Source of the DNA: a virus
DNA length: 22,487 nt
Strand: one strand, 5' to 3'
Virus record (IMG/VR): IMGVR_UViG_3300005613_000438
Span: 1 to 22,487 of that record
Shown piece by piece: positions 6,210-13,731 of this stretch (position 1 is its first letter; each line of letters begins with the position of its first letter). Under the pieces are notes generated by a model. It worked only from the letters and a program-made list of their open reading frames with translations. It ran no database searches and was not told the origin of the DNA. The position numbers and the translations under genes are program-made.

Positions 6210-7584
6210 GGATGTTGACAAATTTAAAAAAGGTCTTAATGCAGCACAAAAGAAGAAATGGGTTGGTATTGCAAACAGTGTTTTGAGGGATTGCATAAAA
6301 AACGGAGGAAAAGATAAAACATGTGCTCCAAAGGCCATTCGTATAGCAAACTCAAAATTCAGCAGGGGAGATAGTAAAATGTCAAAGAAAATTAAAGTAC
6401 CTGTCACAGCCTTTAATATTGTGGATTCTGGCTGTTCTGCCTTTTCAAAGGCAGTTGAGCTTAAGGATGGGGGGAAGGAGCCAAAGCTTCATATGGTTTC
6501 TTATAGTGGTAAAATAGTAAAGAATCACTTTTGGTGGGGTGATCTTGTTATAGATGGCAAGGGTATAAAGTTCAATCAGACAAGAAATCCTGTTCTTGAA
6601 GATCATATGTCTTCAAGGAAAATTGGATTCAGTGATAAGGTGAATGTTGGGGAAGATGGCAAAGTTACTATTGATCCTGACAAGGCTGGGTTTGTGGATA
6701 CAGAGGAAAGTCTTGAGTTTAGAAGGATATCTGAACAGGGGTTTCCTTTTCAGGCAAGTATTTCAGTAAGACCCCTTGTTATTGAGCGTCTTGCTGAAGG
6801 GACTGAAGCAGAAGTTAATGGTTTTACCATGAAAGGGCCGGGAACTATTTTCAGGGAAAGTCTGTACCGTGAAAGCAGTGTCTGCGTCTGGGGGTATGAC
6901 CATAGGACGAAATCATCAGCTTTTTCAAAAGAGGGAGCAGATGAAGTTGAACTTGAATTAAAAGAAATTGAAACAACAGTAAAATTACAAGAGAAAAAGG
7001 AGGTGACAAAAATGGCAGAAGGAACAAAAGAAAAAGAACTGACCTATGAGGAATTTTGTGAACAGAATGCAGACATGATCAAAAAGGTGAAAGAGGAGGC
7101 AGTTACGGAAACTACTTCAAGTTTTTCCACTCAGCTTGCAGAGTTAAAAAAGCAAAATGAGAAGGTTATGACTGTTCTTGGAGAAGTTCAGAAGGAGAAC
7201 AAAAACATCCAGAAGACCAATGTTTTGCTGAAGGAAGACACGGCAAAAGCAAAGGCCAATGAAATTTGGATAGCAAAGTTGTCTGATACTTCCGTCCCCC
7301 CGCATCTTTTTGATAAGGTAAAGGGCATGAAGTCATATTCTGACTTTATGGACGAAAACAACAATCTTAAGGTTTCTGAGTTCACTGAAGCAGTTGATGC
7401 TGAGATTAAAAGTTGGGAGGATTTGGGGCTTAAATCAGAGGCTCCTGTTAAGGGAACTGGGACAACCGGGAGAGATACGGAAAGTTCTGAAGCAAAAGAA
7501 GAGGCACGTCTGTCCAAAGAAGATGAGGAAGATGCTGAGGACATGCTGCGTCTTGCTGGTATTTCAGTTAAAAAAGAAGAATGA
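6193..7584 (+). CDS. ChaB-like / prohead protease / scaffold polyprotein
   Basis: The 463-residue protein has three parts. Residues 1-53 (MPWTVKDVDKFKKGLNAAQ..., with C34 and C44) resemble the ChaB-like helical domain seen at the N-terminus of other phage proteases. Residues about 64-240 fit a phage prohead protease: His138 in NPVLEDH and Ser189/Ser191 in FQASIS are the likely catalytic His and Ser. Residues 274-463 are charged and helical with a coiled-coil stretch (about 310-350) and acidic end, as expected of a scaffold. Internal in-frame ATGs with good ribosome-binding sites at 6379 (GGGGAG, 8-base spacing) and 7012 (AAGGAGGTGA) suggest nested shorter products. The scaffold directs shell assembly and the protease then removes it. 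Domain calls rest on pattern and gene order. Confidence 0.8.
   Translation: MPWTVKDVDKFKKGLNAAQKKKWVGIANSVLRDCIKNGGKDKTCAPKAIRIANSKFSRGDSKMSKKIKVPVTAFNIVDSGCSAFSKAVELKDGGKEPKLHMVSYSGKIVKNHFWWGDLVIDGKGIKFNQTRNPVLEDHMSSRKIGFSDKVNVGEDGKVTIDPDKAGFVDTEESLEFRRISEQGFPFQASISVRPLVIERLAEGTEAEVNGFTMKGPGTIFRESLYRESSVCVWGYDHRTKSSAFSKEGADEVELELKEIETTVKLQEKKEVTKMAEGTKEKELTYEEFCEQNADMIKKVKEEAVTETTSSFSTQLAELKKQNEKVMTVLGEVQKENKNIQKTNVLLKEDTAKAKANEIWIAKLSDTSVPPHLFDKVKGMKSYSDFMDENNNLKVSEFTEAVDAEIKSWEDLGLKSEAPVKGTGTTGRDTESSEAKEEARLSKEDEEDAEDMLRLAGISVKKEE
6997..7006 (+). promoter_or_regulatory. Internal full-length Shine-Dalgarno for nested scaffold
   Basis: AAGGAGGTGA is a ten-base perfect complement of the canonical 16S rRNA 3' end. 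It lies inside the protease-scaffold frame, with 8 bases between its GGAGG core and the in-frame ATG at 7012. The identical ten bases precede the decoration gene (7585-7594) and the capsid gene (8269-8278). In-frame placement at the protease/scaffold boundary makes chance unlikely. Confidence 0.8.
7012..7584 (+). CDS. Nested scaffold protein from an internal start (190 aa)
   Basis: Translation from ATG 7012 yields the last 190 residues of the protease polyprotein, beginning MAEGTKEKELTYEEFCEQ. The product is rich in Glu/Lys, has a predicted coiled coil, and ends in an acidic run (RLSKEDEEDAEDMLRLAG). These are hallmarks of phage scaffolds, which fill the prohead and are lost on maturation. 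The arrangement parallels phage lambda C/Nu3, where the scaffold is made in excess from an in-frame start inside the protease gene. The strong ribosome-binding site at 6997-7006 would give far more scaffold than protease. The nested start is seen in sequence; its use is inferred. Confidence 0.72.
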   Translation: MAEGTKEKELTYEEFCEQNADMIKKVKEEAVTETTSSFSTQLAELKKQNEKVMTVLGEVQKENKNIQKTNVLLKEDTAKAKANEIWIAKLSDTSVPPHLFDKVKGMKSYSDFMDENNNLKVSEFTEAVDAEIKSWEDLGLKSEAPVKGTGTTGRDTESSEAKEEARLSKEDEEDAEDMLRLAGISVKKEE

Positions 7585-7600
7585 AAGGAGGTGATTTAGT

Positions 7601-8266
7601 ATGGGTAGAGATATTCCTAGTATAGTTAGAGGAGTGCAGGATGACTATAGGAAGCTTTATTATTCAGATGATCAAGCTTCTTTGAAAGTTCCTGTTACTA
7701 TTATGGCTGGATATGGACAGATAATTGCGGGGACGGCCCTTGCAAAGAATGGTTCTGCTGCGGGAGGTATAGGAAAAGTTATCCCTTATGATCCCAGTTC
7801 AATAACTGGGGCAGAGGAGGCCCCTGCCAGACTTTATCTGGTTCAGGATTCAGGCACTACTGAAACAGAACTGTATGTTACCATAGATGACAGCTATAAA
7901 GTTGGTGTTGCGGATGATGTTTATATTGTTGATGATACGACTGCCAAAGAGCAGCTTGGTGCTATCACGGCAATTGATCGGACAACCTATACCAACAGGG
8001 CAAAAATAACAGTTACTACCGCAACAGGTAGTACAAGCTTCACAACAGCAAGGTTTGCTTATCTTGCAGTTGAGGGGGCCGATACCTGTGTTGGTATAGC
8101 TGAAAAATCTACAGATACCGGAACTGGTGCAGATGCAAAAGGAGCATTAAGTGTCAATATCCTTGGAAATTGTGTCCTCTATACAGAGGTTCTTTCCAAT
8201 TTTGATGCTGCTGCTATTGCTGATCTTTCTGCTGGTAGTTGGGGTATTTATACATATTTGAAATAA
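7601..8266 (+). CDS. Head decoration / capsid-stabilising protein
   Basis: The 221-residue protein sits between scaffold and major capsid protein, the usual place of a decoration protein that binds the expanded shell. It is low in charge, rich in Gly/Ala/Thr, and largely beta. 'AGTALAKN' (43-50) resembles the strand-turn of gpD-type decoration proteins. Residues about 86-155 (TTETELYVTIDDSYKVG... to TTARFAYL) form a beta domain that resembles an insertion in the capsid protein (residues 275-340 of the next gene). A perfect AAGGAGGTGA (7585-7594) predicts very high expression. The exact family was not confirmed. Confidence 0.7.
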   Translation: MGRDIPSIVRGVQDDYRKLYYSDDQASLKVPVTIMAGYGQIIAGTALAKNGSAAGGIGKVIPYDPSSITGAEEAPARLYLVQDSGTTETELYVTIDDSYKVGVADDVYIVDDTTAKEQLGAITAIDRTTYTNRAKITVTTATGSTSFTTARFAYLAVEGADTCVGIAEKSTDTGTGADAKGALSVNILGNCVLYTEVLSNFDAAAIADLSAGSWGIYTYLK

Positions 8267-8284
8267 GAAAGGAGGTGAAGTAAT

Positions 8285-9532
8285 ATGCCACGTGGACTTG
8301 GAGATATACCGTCTTTGAGATTAGAAAGACTACAAAAGTTTGTAACAAAGTTTAGTGCTCAGTTTACACTTAAGCTTGCTAACATGTTTCCTTCCCAAGA
8401 CTCACCATCAAGCACAATTGAATGGGAAAGTCAGGATGGAACACGGGAAATGGCTAAGTTTAAACCACCGGGAGCACCCACGGAACAGTCTGCCCCGTTG
8501 GGAGTGGCCCCCCATTCAGCAGAAGCTGCTTTTTGGGGAGATAAGATGTTTTTTGATGAAGAGTTCCTGAACAATGTTCGTAAAGCTGGAACCGAATCAC
8601 AATATCTTAAAGCCAAACAAAGACTGTCCAGAGAACTTGCAAATATGACCAGTCGTGTACTTAGAAGGCAAGAGTGGATGACTGCCCGTATGTTGTTTGC
8701 TGGTGAATTTGCTTATGAGGTTGCAGAAGGAGTTAAGGCAACTGTTGATTATGACATACCGTCAGATCACATTGTTTCTCTTTCTTCTGAGAGTCTTTGG
8801 AGCACCGGGAATAAGAAGGACATAATGGGAGATGTTACAGATGCTAAAGAAAGGGTGAGCCTTGATTGTGGAGGTAAAGTAAACTGGGCTGTATGTAACA
8901 CATCCGTTTTTAAGTATTTGGCCACTGACACCACCATTCAAACCCTTCTGCAAAAATCAACATTTGGTGAAGGAACCCTCTTTAAGGGTGCTGTTGAAAA
9001 ACTTACTGGGGTGAATCCTAAACCGATAGCAGCCCTGCTTGATATTGATAATTTTCTTATCTATGACGAGCAGTATGAGGTTCGTACATTCCTGACTGCA
9101 AATGTTACTGGTGGTACTACAACAGTTATTTATGTTGGGAACGCTCAGGACTTTCTGGCAGGTGGAACCCTTCGTTTTGTAAATATGTCCACAGGTGCGA
9201 AAGAGGACGAAACCATTGCCTCTGTAGATGTTGAGGCTGGAACAGTTACTGTATCTACAGCACCTACTGCTTCTTTCAGGGCAGGGCGTGACATTGTTTT
9301 CATGCGGAGGAAATTTATCGAAGATGATAAAATTGTCTTCTTTGCGGATAATGTTGAAAATCAGCCAATTGCTGAGTATTGGAAGGCCCCCTTTGGCCTT
9401 GACAGGCATTATGGGGTAAAACCCGACCGTTGGGAAAAGAAAGACCCTGATGGTATATATTTGAGAGTGGAGAACAAAGGTTTACCTGTTCTTTACTTTA
9501 CAGATGCCGTCTATATTTTAACTGTTGCTTGA
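8285..9532 (+). CDS. Major capsid protein, lambda gpE-like (HK97 fold)
   Basis: The 415-residue protein follows protease, scaffold and decoration genes and has an AAGGAGGTGA ribosome-binding site (8269-8278) as expected for the most abundant virion protein. Residues about 105-145 (AKQRLSRELANMTSRVLRRQ..., MLFAGE) form the long spine-helix region, and 244-262 (NPKPIAALLDIDNFLIYDEQ) with 343-356 (KFIEDDKIVFFADN) resemble the beta-hinge text of major capsid protein E (PF03864). Between these halves lies an extra beta domain, about 268-341, that is not part of the basic fold. No N-terminal delta domain is obvious, in agreement with a separate scaffold. Fold assignment is by pattern. Confidence 0.82.
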   Translation: MPRGLGDIPSLRLERLQKFVTKFSAQFTLKLANMFPSQDSPSSTIEWESQDGTREMAKFKPPGAPTEQSAPLGVAPHSAEAAFWGDKMFFDEEFLNNVRKAGTESQYLKAKQRLSRELANMTSRVLRRQEWMTARMLFAGEFAYEVAEGVKATVDYDIPSDHIVSLSSESLWSTGNKKDIMGDVTDAKERVSLDCGGKVNWAVCNTSVFKYLATDTTIQTLLQKSTFGEGTLFKGAVEKLTGVNPKPIAALLDIDNFLIYDEQYEVRTFLTANVTGGTTTVIYVGNAQDFLAGGTLRFVNMSTGAKEDETIASVDVEAGTVTVSTAPTASFRAGRDIVFMRRKFIEDDKIVFFADNVENQPIAEYWKAPFGLDRHYGVKPDRWEKKDPDGIYLRVENKGLPVLYFTDAVYILTVA

Positions 9533-9551
9533 TAGAAAGGGGAGATGAATC

Positions 9552-10022
9552 ATGACTGATGTTTTAGGGCCAAGAACTTCCCCGAACTTTGAGAAACAGG
9601 TGGCTCATGATGTGCTGGCTCCCCTGAATCTTTTGATATCAGGGGAGTTTACAAACAGTGTGTATGGGTCTGTAGTAGGTGCTGCTAGGTTTGCTGGTAA
9701 AGTTGTGAATGTTTGGTGGTCTGTTGGTGCTTGTGGCAGAGATGATGATAATCAGCTAAGTGGTGAAGTTGATGTTAAAATCAATGGAACTACTTGTTTA
9801 TCTACCAAACCTTCTATCCGCTACGTAAGTGGAGAGACAAGCCAGCAGAAAACAACCAAAGTTACTGGAGATACTGGTATTACCAAAGGTGTGGTTAATA
9901 GTAGCAATGCTGCGTTTGAAGCCGGGGACATTTTCACAGTTGATCTTGTTCTTGTTAGTCAGTCCAGTCCCGATGTAAAAATGGGAAGTGCTGTTGTAGT
10001 TGTGGAACTGGAACCTGATTGA
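9552..10022 (+). CDS. Virion structural protein of unknown family (156 aa)
   Basis: This 156-residue protein reads as a beta sandwich: SVYGSVVGAARFAGKVVNVW, VDVKINGTTCL, FEAGDIFTVDLVLVS and MGSAVVVVELEPD are alternating strands joined by polar loops. The pattern 'F.aGD.f.vdlv' is common in jelly-roll virion proteins. ATG 9552 follows the capsid gene by 19 bases with a GGGGAG-type site. A minor decoration, head-fibre or receptor-exposed protein is the likely role, given its place directly after the capsid gene, but I cannot assign a family. Confidence 0.7.
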   Translation: MTDVLGPRTSPNFEKQVAHDVLAPLNLLISGEFTNSVYGSVVGAARFAGKVVNVWWSVGACGRDDDNQLSGEVDVKINGTTCLSTKPSIRYVSGETSQQKTTKVTGDTGITKGVVNSSNAAFEAGDIFTVDLVLVSQSSPDVKMGSAVVVVELEPD

Positions 10023-10046
10023 TAAAACAAAGAAAGGAGCAATTTG

Positions 10047-10550
10047 ATGGAAATTGACAGAATCAGAAAAGTTAAAGTAGTGACTTATCTGAAGACACCA
10101 ACAAAAGAATATCACAAGGGGGCTGAGTATGAAGTCCCCAACATTCCAAAGGAATTAATTGCTGAAGTTTTGGCAAAGAGAGATACAGTAGAAGTAGTGG
10201 AAGTAAAAGAGGATGATCTACAGCCAGCCCCTGTTGGAGGGGGAGATGTTGAAGACCAAACTTCTGATGTTCCTGAAGAAAGCACTACTTCTGCTGATTC
10301 TTCTTCTGATGGGGATGATGAAGATTATGTACCAACAGAAGATGAGTTTTTGGGAGGAGGAGTCTCCCAAAGCATTAAATCAGATGGTGCTGCTGAAGAA
10401 AATGAGCAAACAGGCATCAATGAGAATAAAGAGAAAGACGAGATATCCAAAACTTCCTCGGAAGGTAAAGAGGAAGATGAGAAACCAAATAGCAGGCAGA
10501 AAGCACTATCTTTTGCTACAAACAAAAGTAGAAGAAGAAGGAATAAATAA
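10047..10550 (+). CDS. Short N-terminal domain with long acidic disordered tail
   Basis: ATG 10047 is chosen because AAAGGAG (10033-10039) lies 7 bases upstream; TTG 10044 would be too close. Residues 1-52 (KVKVVTYLKTPTKEYHKGAE, YEVP..., AEVLAKRDTVEVVEV) resemble a small domain common next to phage connector genes. The remaining two thirds are a low-complexity acidic, Ser/Thr-rich segment (DSSSDGDDEDYVPTEDE) that ends abruptly in a basic cluster (KSRRRRNK). No membrane segment is present. A neck or head-interior role is inferred from position; the basic end could bind DNA. Confidence 0.68.
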   Translation: MEIDRIRKVKVVTYLKTPTKEYHKGAEYEVPNIPKELIAEVLAKRDTVEVVEVKEDDLQPAPVGGGDVEDQTSDVPEESTTSADSSSDGDDEDYVPTEDEFLGGGVSQSIKSDGAAEENEQTGINENKEKDEISKTSSEGKEEDEKPNSRQKALSFATNKSRRRRNK

Positions 10551-10552
10551 TT

Positions 10553-10996
10553 ATGACAAAGGATGAACTTATAACCAAGCTTCAAGAAGAATCAAAGGAT
10601 TTAAGCAGCTATCTTTCATCTGATGATTATTCTAATGCTGCTGATAGAGCCTCTTATGATACTGGATGGGCTTACCCTGTTTCTACCAGTTTTAGAATAA
10701 CATGGCAGTTACAAAGGAGCTTTAGATGGTTGTATTTTTACCTTTTGAATAATTATGCCACAAAGTTCAAATTTGAGCAGATTAATCTTCAGCAAAGGTG
10801 GGAACACTTTCGCCAGATGATAAAGGATATTGATGAACAGTTTGAGAAAGCTGTTCAGGAGAACCCTGCTGAGTTTGCTGATGTGGATACCTATAAAATG
10901 TTTGGAACAAAGATTGATGCTGGATTTGCCTATGAGAATGGTACTGGTAGAGATATTACCTATGATGAAGATCAGGAAGTAATTGTGAAACCTTAA
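10553..10996 (+). CDS. Head-tail adaptor-like protein (147 aa)
   Basis: The 147-residue protein is mainly helical. Its central part, RASYDTGWAYPVSTSFRI then QRSFRWLYFYLLNNYATKF and a long charged helix (QQRWEHFRQMIKDIDEQFEK), resembles adaptor proteins that bind the portal base. It starts two bases after the previous stop, with AAGGAA (10538-10543) at 9-base spacing. It is immediately followed by a head-closure-like gene, as in siphophage and myophage neck modules. The functional call is inference from helix pattern and gene order. Confidence 0.6.
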   Translation: MTKDELITKLQEESKDLSSYLSSDDYSNAADRASYDTGWAYPVSTSFRITWQLQRSFRWLYFYLLNNYATKFKFEQINLQQRWEHFRQMIKDIDEQFEKAVQENPAEFADVDTYKMFGTKIDAGFAYENGTGRDITYDEDQEVIVKP

Positions 10997-11011
10997 TGTA
11001 GTTTATATAAA

Positions 11012-11635
11012 ATGGCAATTGGAATAGGCCCAGATATAAAAGAAGCAATACAGGAAGTAGGGACTGGTTATACAATTGTTGACATTGGTGTGAGTGGAGA
11101 AGTCCTGAAATCTGAGTCAAATGCCCAAGTGACAAAGCCCTTTATCAGGGAGTTTTTTCTTGAGGCAATGATGGCTTATGATACTTCTGGTGAGGTTGGT
11201 AACATCCTTGAGTTTGAGAGGAATCAAAATAGATATGTGGTGATGAACATTACCGATGATATCTTTGAGAATGAGGTGTTTCGGAAAAATGCTGTTTTGT
11301 ATAAGTGTAATATTAATGATGGTGTTCTTATGCGACCTTCTGGAGAGGATAACATAAGGGACACCTACCACACTCAAACACATTGGAGTCACATTACAGG
11401 GGAAATATCTGCTCTGATGACACAACCTCTGTTTGGAAATGATCCAGATACAGATGAAGAATTGGGAAGAATTGGTATTGAAAGACATGAATTGTACATC
11501 CCATCTTCTATTGGCATACAGGAGCTAGATAGGTTTGAGGCTGTTTCTGGTGAATATTATGTTGTTTCAGAGGTTATAAAAAGGAGGTACCAGTCTGTTG
11601 ATGTTGTAAGATTAGAAGAAGACCAAAGAGAGTAA
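11012..11635 (+). CDS. Head-closure / neck protein
   Basis: The 207-residue protein has a C-terminal half (RHELYIPSSIGIQELDRFEA, then SGEYYVVSEVIKRRYQSVDV) typical of phage head-closure or stopper proteins: a strand, 'lDRf', and a 'Y.V..v....' strand ending the fold. Such proteins sit below the adaptor and hold DNA in the filled head. No clear ribosome-binding site precedes ATG 11012, which is unusual in this window; the 15-base gap is AT-only-like. In related phages the next gene is normally a tail-completion protein. Here that partner appears 10 kb later at 21591, after the glycan cassette. Confidence 0.65.
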   Translation: MAIGIGPDIKEAIQEVGTGYTIVDIGVSGEVLKSESNAQVTKPFIREFFLEAMMAYDTSGEVGNILEFERNQNRYVVMNITDDIFENEVFRKNAVLYKCNINDGVLMRPSGEDNIRDTYHTQTHWSHITGEISALMTQPLFGNDPDTDEELGRIGIERHELYIPSSIGIQELDRFEAVSGEYYVVSEVIKRRYQSVDVVRLEEDQRE

Positions 11636-11661
11636 TAATCAATCATTGGGAGAACCTAATA

Positions 11662-13731
11662 ATGAAGAAAAGAATACTTTTCGTTGGAGAGCATCCGTTT
11701 GCACATACTGGGAATGCGGGGATGCTTGATACTCTTGTCAGGGAACTGGATAAAGAAAAATACTTTCCTGTTTTGTTTCTTTCGGATACGGGGGTTGACC
11801 CTGCTCAATTTGTTGCAAACACCATACCTTACCCAGTAATTCACGCAAAAGATGGGCACGATGTTTGGGGGGGACAAAGGCTTTTGGATGTTCTGTCAAG
11901 GGCAGAATTCAGTGCCGTTGTTACTGTTGGGCTTGATATTTGGAGATATGCAGAAATACTCCCCCAACTTGTTAAGCTTAAAGAAGATATGGGATTTAAA
12001 CTTGTTCCCATATTTCCTTATGATCTTCAGTATATTCGTAAAGATTGGGTAAATTGGATAAACAAGCATGATTTCCCTTGTGTTTACTCACGATATGGGG
12101 AAATGGCACTTAAAGAGTATGTGCCAAAGTTAAGATATTTTAGACCCAATGTAAGAAATGCTAATCTTTGGGGGGTTCTTTCAGAAGGAGACAGGAAGAA
12201 CATAAAGAGTTCCCTTTTTGCTCCAATACCAGAAGACCACTTCATTTTTGGTTTTGTTGGTGTAAATCAGGTTAGAAAAGACCCACAGAGACTTGTAAAG
12301 GCTTTTTCTCTTATACACAAAGAAAATCCCAAAACTACCTTATATCTTCATTCAAATGTTGTTAATGGGTTTTATAATTTAAGACAGTATGCTCTTGATT
12401 GTGGACTCAGAACAGGGGATGTTGTATCAAGACCAGAACACACTGTGTTTGCCCAAGAGGAGATGGTAAGGGTGTACAATGGAATTGATTGCCTTGTAAA
12501 TTGTTCTATGCAAGAAGGTTTGTCTTGGACACCACTTGAAGCAATGTTGTGTGGTTGTCCTGTTATAGCTTCTGATTCTACTTCTCATATTGAACTTGTG
12601 AAAGGGGCCGGGGTTCTTGTTCCCTGTGATGAACTGTCATACTTGCCGTTGAAGGGGAAAGAGGGGCAAACATGGATGGAGGCACGAAGTTGCAAGGTTT
12701 CTAATATTGTAAAGGCTATGAAAGAGGTTATGGAAAATGATGCCCTGAGAAAAGAGATGAAGGAAAAGGGACTCAGAAGGGCAAAGGAATGGGTATCTGA
12801 GAAGTCAAATGTTAATACATTGCTTGATGAAGTTGTTAAAGAAAAACCCCTTGAGATTGTAGAGACTACTGGAAAAGTAGATGCTGTGTTGTTTGTGCAA
12901 CATTCTTCAGCAGGGGATGTTCTTATGTCTACCCAGTGTTTTAAAGGTATTAAGGAAAAATACAGGGGGAAGAAACTTATATATATGACACAACCACAGT
13001 TTAGGGGGATTGTTGAGGGAAATGAATATTTAGATGAAATTGTTGATTTTGATATAAGATCAATTGGTAAGTATGAGGTTGTGTACAACCCACATGGTGA
13101 GAAGATATTGCCGGGGGGATGGAACAATCTTGATGTAAAGCTTCATTATATGTATCCGTATTTTTGCAAAGTAACTCCTGATTCTATTTGTATTGTTCCC
13201 CAGACTCCCAAAAAGATTGTGGAGGAAGGTGGTTTTGATTTTGATCAGGATTATATTGTTTTGAATTCTGGGGGTAAATCAGCATATAGACAATATACTC
13301 ATTTTGATACAGTGTTTAAAGGTATTTCTCTTCCTGTTGTTCAAATAGGTTCAGAAGATGACCCAGAAGTTGGAAATGTTGTTGATCTGAGGGGGAAGCT
13401 TTCTTGGCGTGAGAGTGCGTGGGTGATGGGGAAAGCTCATGTAGCGGTTACGGTTGATAGTTTTTGTGCCCATCTTGCTGGTGCTATGGATACTCCTGTT
13501 GTTGTTCTTTTTGGCCCTGCCCCCGCAAGAGTCACAAGCCCCAGAGTATTTGATGAAAAAAGGCTTGTGTGCCTTGAGCCAAACTTACTTGATGTGTGTA
13601 GTATTCTTTCTCATTGTTGGGGGAATATTCCTTATGGTAAGGAAAGGTGCAAATCCCCCTGTATAAATACAATCTCCCCTCTTAAGGTGAGGAGAGAACT
13701 AAAAAAACTGTTAGAGGAGACACAATCATGA
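11662..13731 (+). CDS. Two-domain glycosyltransferase, GT4-like fused to GT9-like
   Basis: The 689-residue protein joins two GT-B enzymes. Residues 1-400 are GT4-like: KRILFVGEHPFAHTGNAG at the start, FIFGFVGVNQVRKDP (194-208), and the EX7E motif E285-GLSWTPL-E293 followed by GCPVIASD. Residues 405-689 are GT9-like (ADP-heptose-type heptosyltransferases): SAGDVLMSTQCFKGIKEKY (416-434), DLRGKLSWRESAWVMGKAHV (575-594), VDSFCAHLAG (598-607) and VVVLFGP (613-619), plus the C-terminal Cys-rich end of GT9 enzymes. It would transfer two sugars from nucleotide donors in sequence, with no signal peptide or membrane span. It opens the island, with GGGAG upstream and a 4-base overlap downstream. Donor and acceptor are unknown. 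Confidence 0.85.
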   Translation: MKKRILFVGEHPFAHTGNAGMLDTLVRELDKEKYFPVLFLSDTGVDPAQFVANTIPYPVIHAKDGHDVWGGQRLLDVLSRAEFSAVVTVGLDIWRYAEILPQLVKLKEDMGFKLVPIFPYDLQYIRKDWVNWINKHDFPCVYSRYGEMALKEYVPKLRYFRPNVRNANLWGVLSEGDRKNIKSSLFAPIPEDHFIFGFVGVNQVRKDPQRLVKAFSLIHKENPKTTLYLHSNVVNGFYNLRQYALDCGLRTGDVVSRPEHTVFAQEEMVRVYNGIDCLVNCSMQEGLSWTPLEAMLCGCPVIASDSTSHIELVKGAGVLVPCDELSYLPLKGKEGQTWMEARSCKVSNIVKAMKEVMENDALRKEMKEKGLRRAKEWVSEKSNVNTLLDEVVKEKPLEIVETTGKVDAVLFVQHSSAGDVLMSTQCFKGIKEKYRGKKLIYMTQPQFRGIVEGNEYLDEIVDFDIRSIGKYEVVYNPHGEKILPGGWNNLDVKLHYMYPYFCKVTPDSICIVPQTPKKIVEEGGFDFDQDYIVLNSGGKSAYRQYTHFDTVFKGISLPVVQIGSEDDPEVGNVVDLRGKLSWRESAWVMGKAHVAVTVDSFCAHLAGAMDTPVVVLFGPAPARVTSPRVFDEKRLVCLEPNLLDVCSILSHCWGNIPYGKERCKSPCINTISPLKVRRELKKLLEETQS

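Noticed and set aside
10213-10566. Alternative + strand frame of 117 residues inside the acidic-tail gene
   Set aside because: Its Leu/Met/Lys-rich text is the frame-shifted reading of the GAT/GAA repeats in the gene at 10047, which has the better start and site.
12585-13127. Reverse-strand frame of 180 residues
   Set aside because: It lies opposite the GT4-GT9 fusion gene, is rich in Ser/Phe/Pro as mirror frames are, and has no supporting ribosome-binding site or family pattern.
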